A DNA stretch of 6,595 nt from NCBI GenBank assembly GCA_964646515.1, contig CAZYES010000026.1, forward strand, positions 1 to 6,595, written 5' to 3'. The translations under genes and the position numbers were made by a program. The first letter of the stretch is position 1. Each line of letters opens with the position of its first letter. Of this stretch, positions 6,546 to 6,595 are shown piece by piece. The DNA is from C7867-002 sp964646515 (GTDB lineage Bacteria > Patescibacteriota > Minisyncoccia > Phycocordibacterales > PALSA-1337). Under the pieces are notes generated by a model. That model saw only the letters and a list, made by a program, of their open reading frames with translations. It was not told the DNA's origin and searched no databases.

Positions 6546-6595
6546 CTAACCTCAGATACATATTGCACTCATTAACCAAATGGGCGCATGAAAAT

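Overview
The window is dominated by one very long gene for a secreted, multi-domain surface-type protein of 1,811 residues (188-5623, +). It is followed by a small SRPBCC/COQ10-like lipid-binding-fold gene (5855-6304, +). A minus-strand C-terminal gene fragment, apparently frameshifted or decayed, lies at the right edge (6381-6545). No RNA gene, CRISPR array, IS element or phage module was found.

Organism: the domain mixture is typical of large extracytoplasmic proteins from Candidate Phyla Radiation bacteria (Patescibacteria, Parcubacteria-like). It combines LamG, fibronectin III with Parcubacteria-style wording, an Ig-like domain with a paired-cysteine pattern, SH3b, an InlB-type repeat and beta-helices. 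AT-leaning composition and weak or absent Shine-Dalgarno sequences fit this. It is an inference from protein style, not from a marker gene. TAG ends both main genes, and TGA is not used as a sense codon in them.

Layout: 1-187 is a leader region with an extended -10 promoter (TGcTATAAT) and a possible leader hairpin. The giant gene has an N-terminal membrane anchor or signal, then six small binding or spacer domains (residues about 50-735), then two tandem copies of a right-handed beta-helix module (about 738-1262 and 1288-1808). A hairpin starts two bases after its stop. The 231-base gap to the next gene carries a promoter-like block that shares 12 identical bases with the block upstream of the giant gene. 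It also holds a 31-codon small ORF that overlaps the SRPBCC start by ATGA. Beyond the SRPBCC gene are a weak terminator candidate, a 12-bp inverted repeat and the broken minus-strand gene.

How it fits together: the giant protein looks like a cell-surface adhesin or glycan-interacting protein: an anchor, lectin-like and spacer domains, and two beta-helix heads. Leucine codon use changes clearly between the N-terminal array and the beta-helix half, which suggests fusion of parts with different histories. Nothing ties the SRPBCC gene functionally to it; they are merely same-strand neighbours, each with its own possible promoter. No complete previously undescribed system can be demonstrated from this sequence alone; the duplicated, differentially inserted beta-helix protein is the most unusual element.
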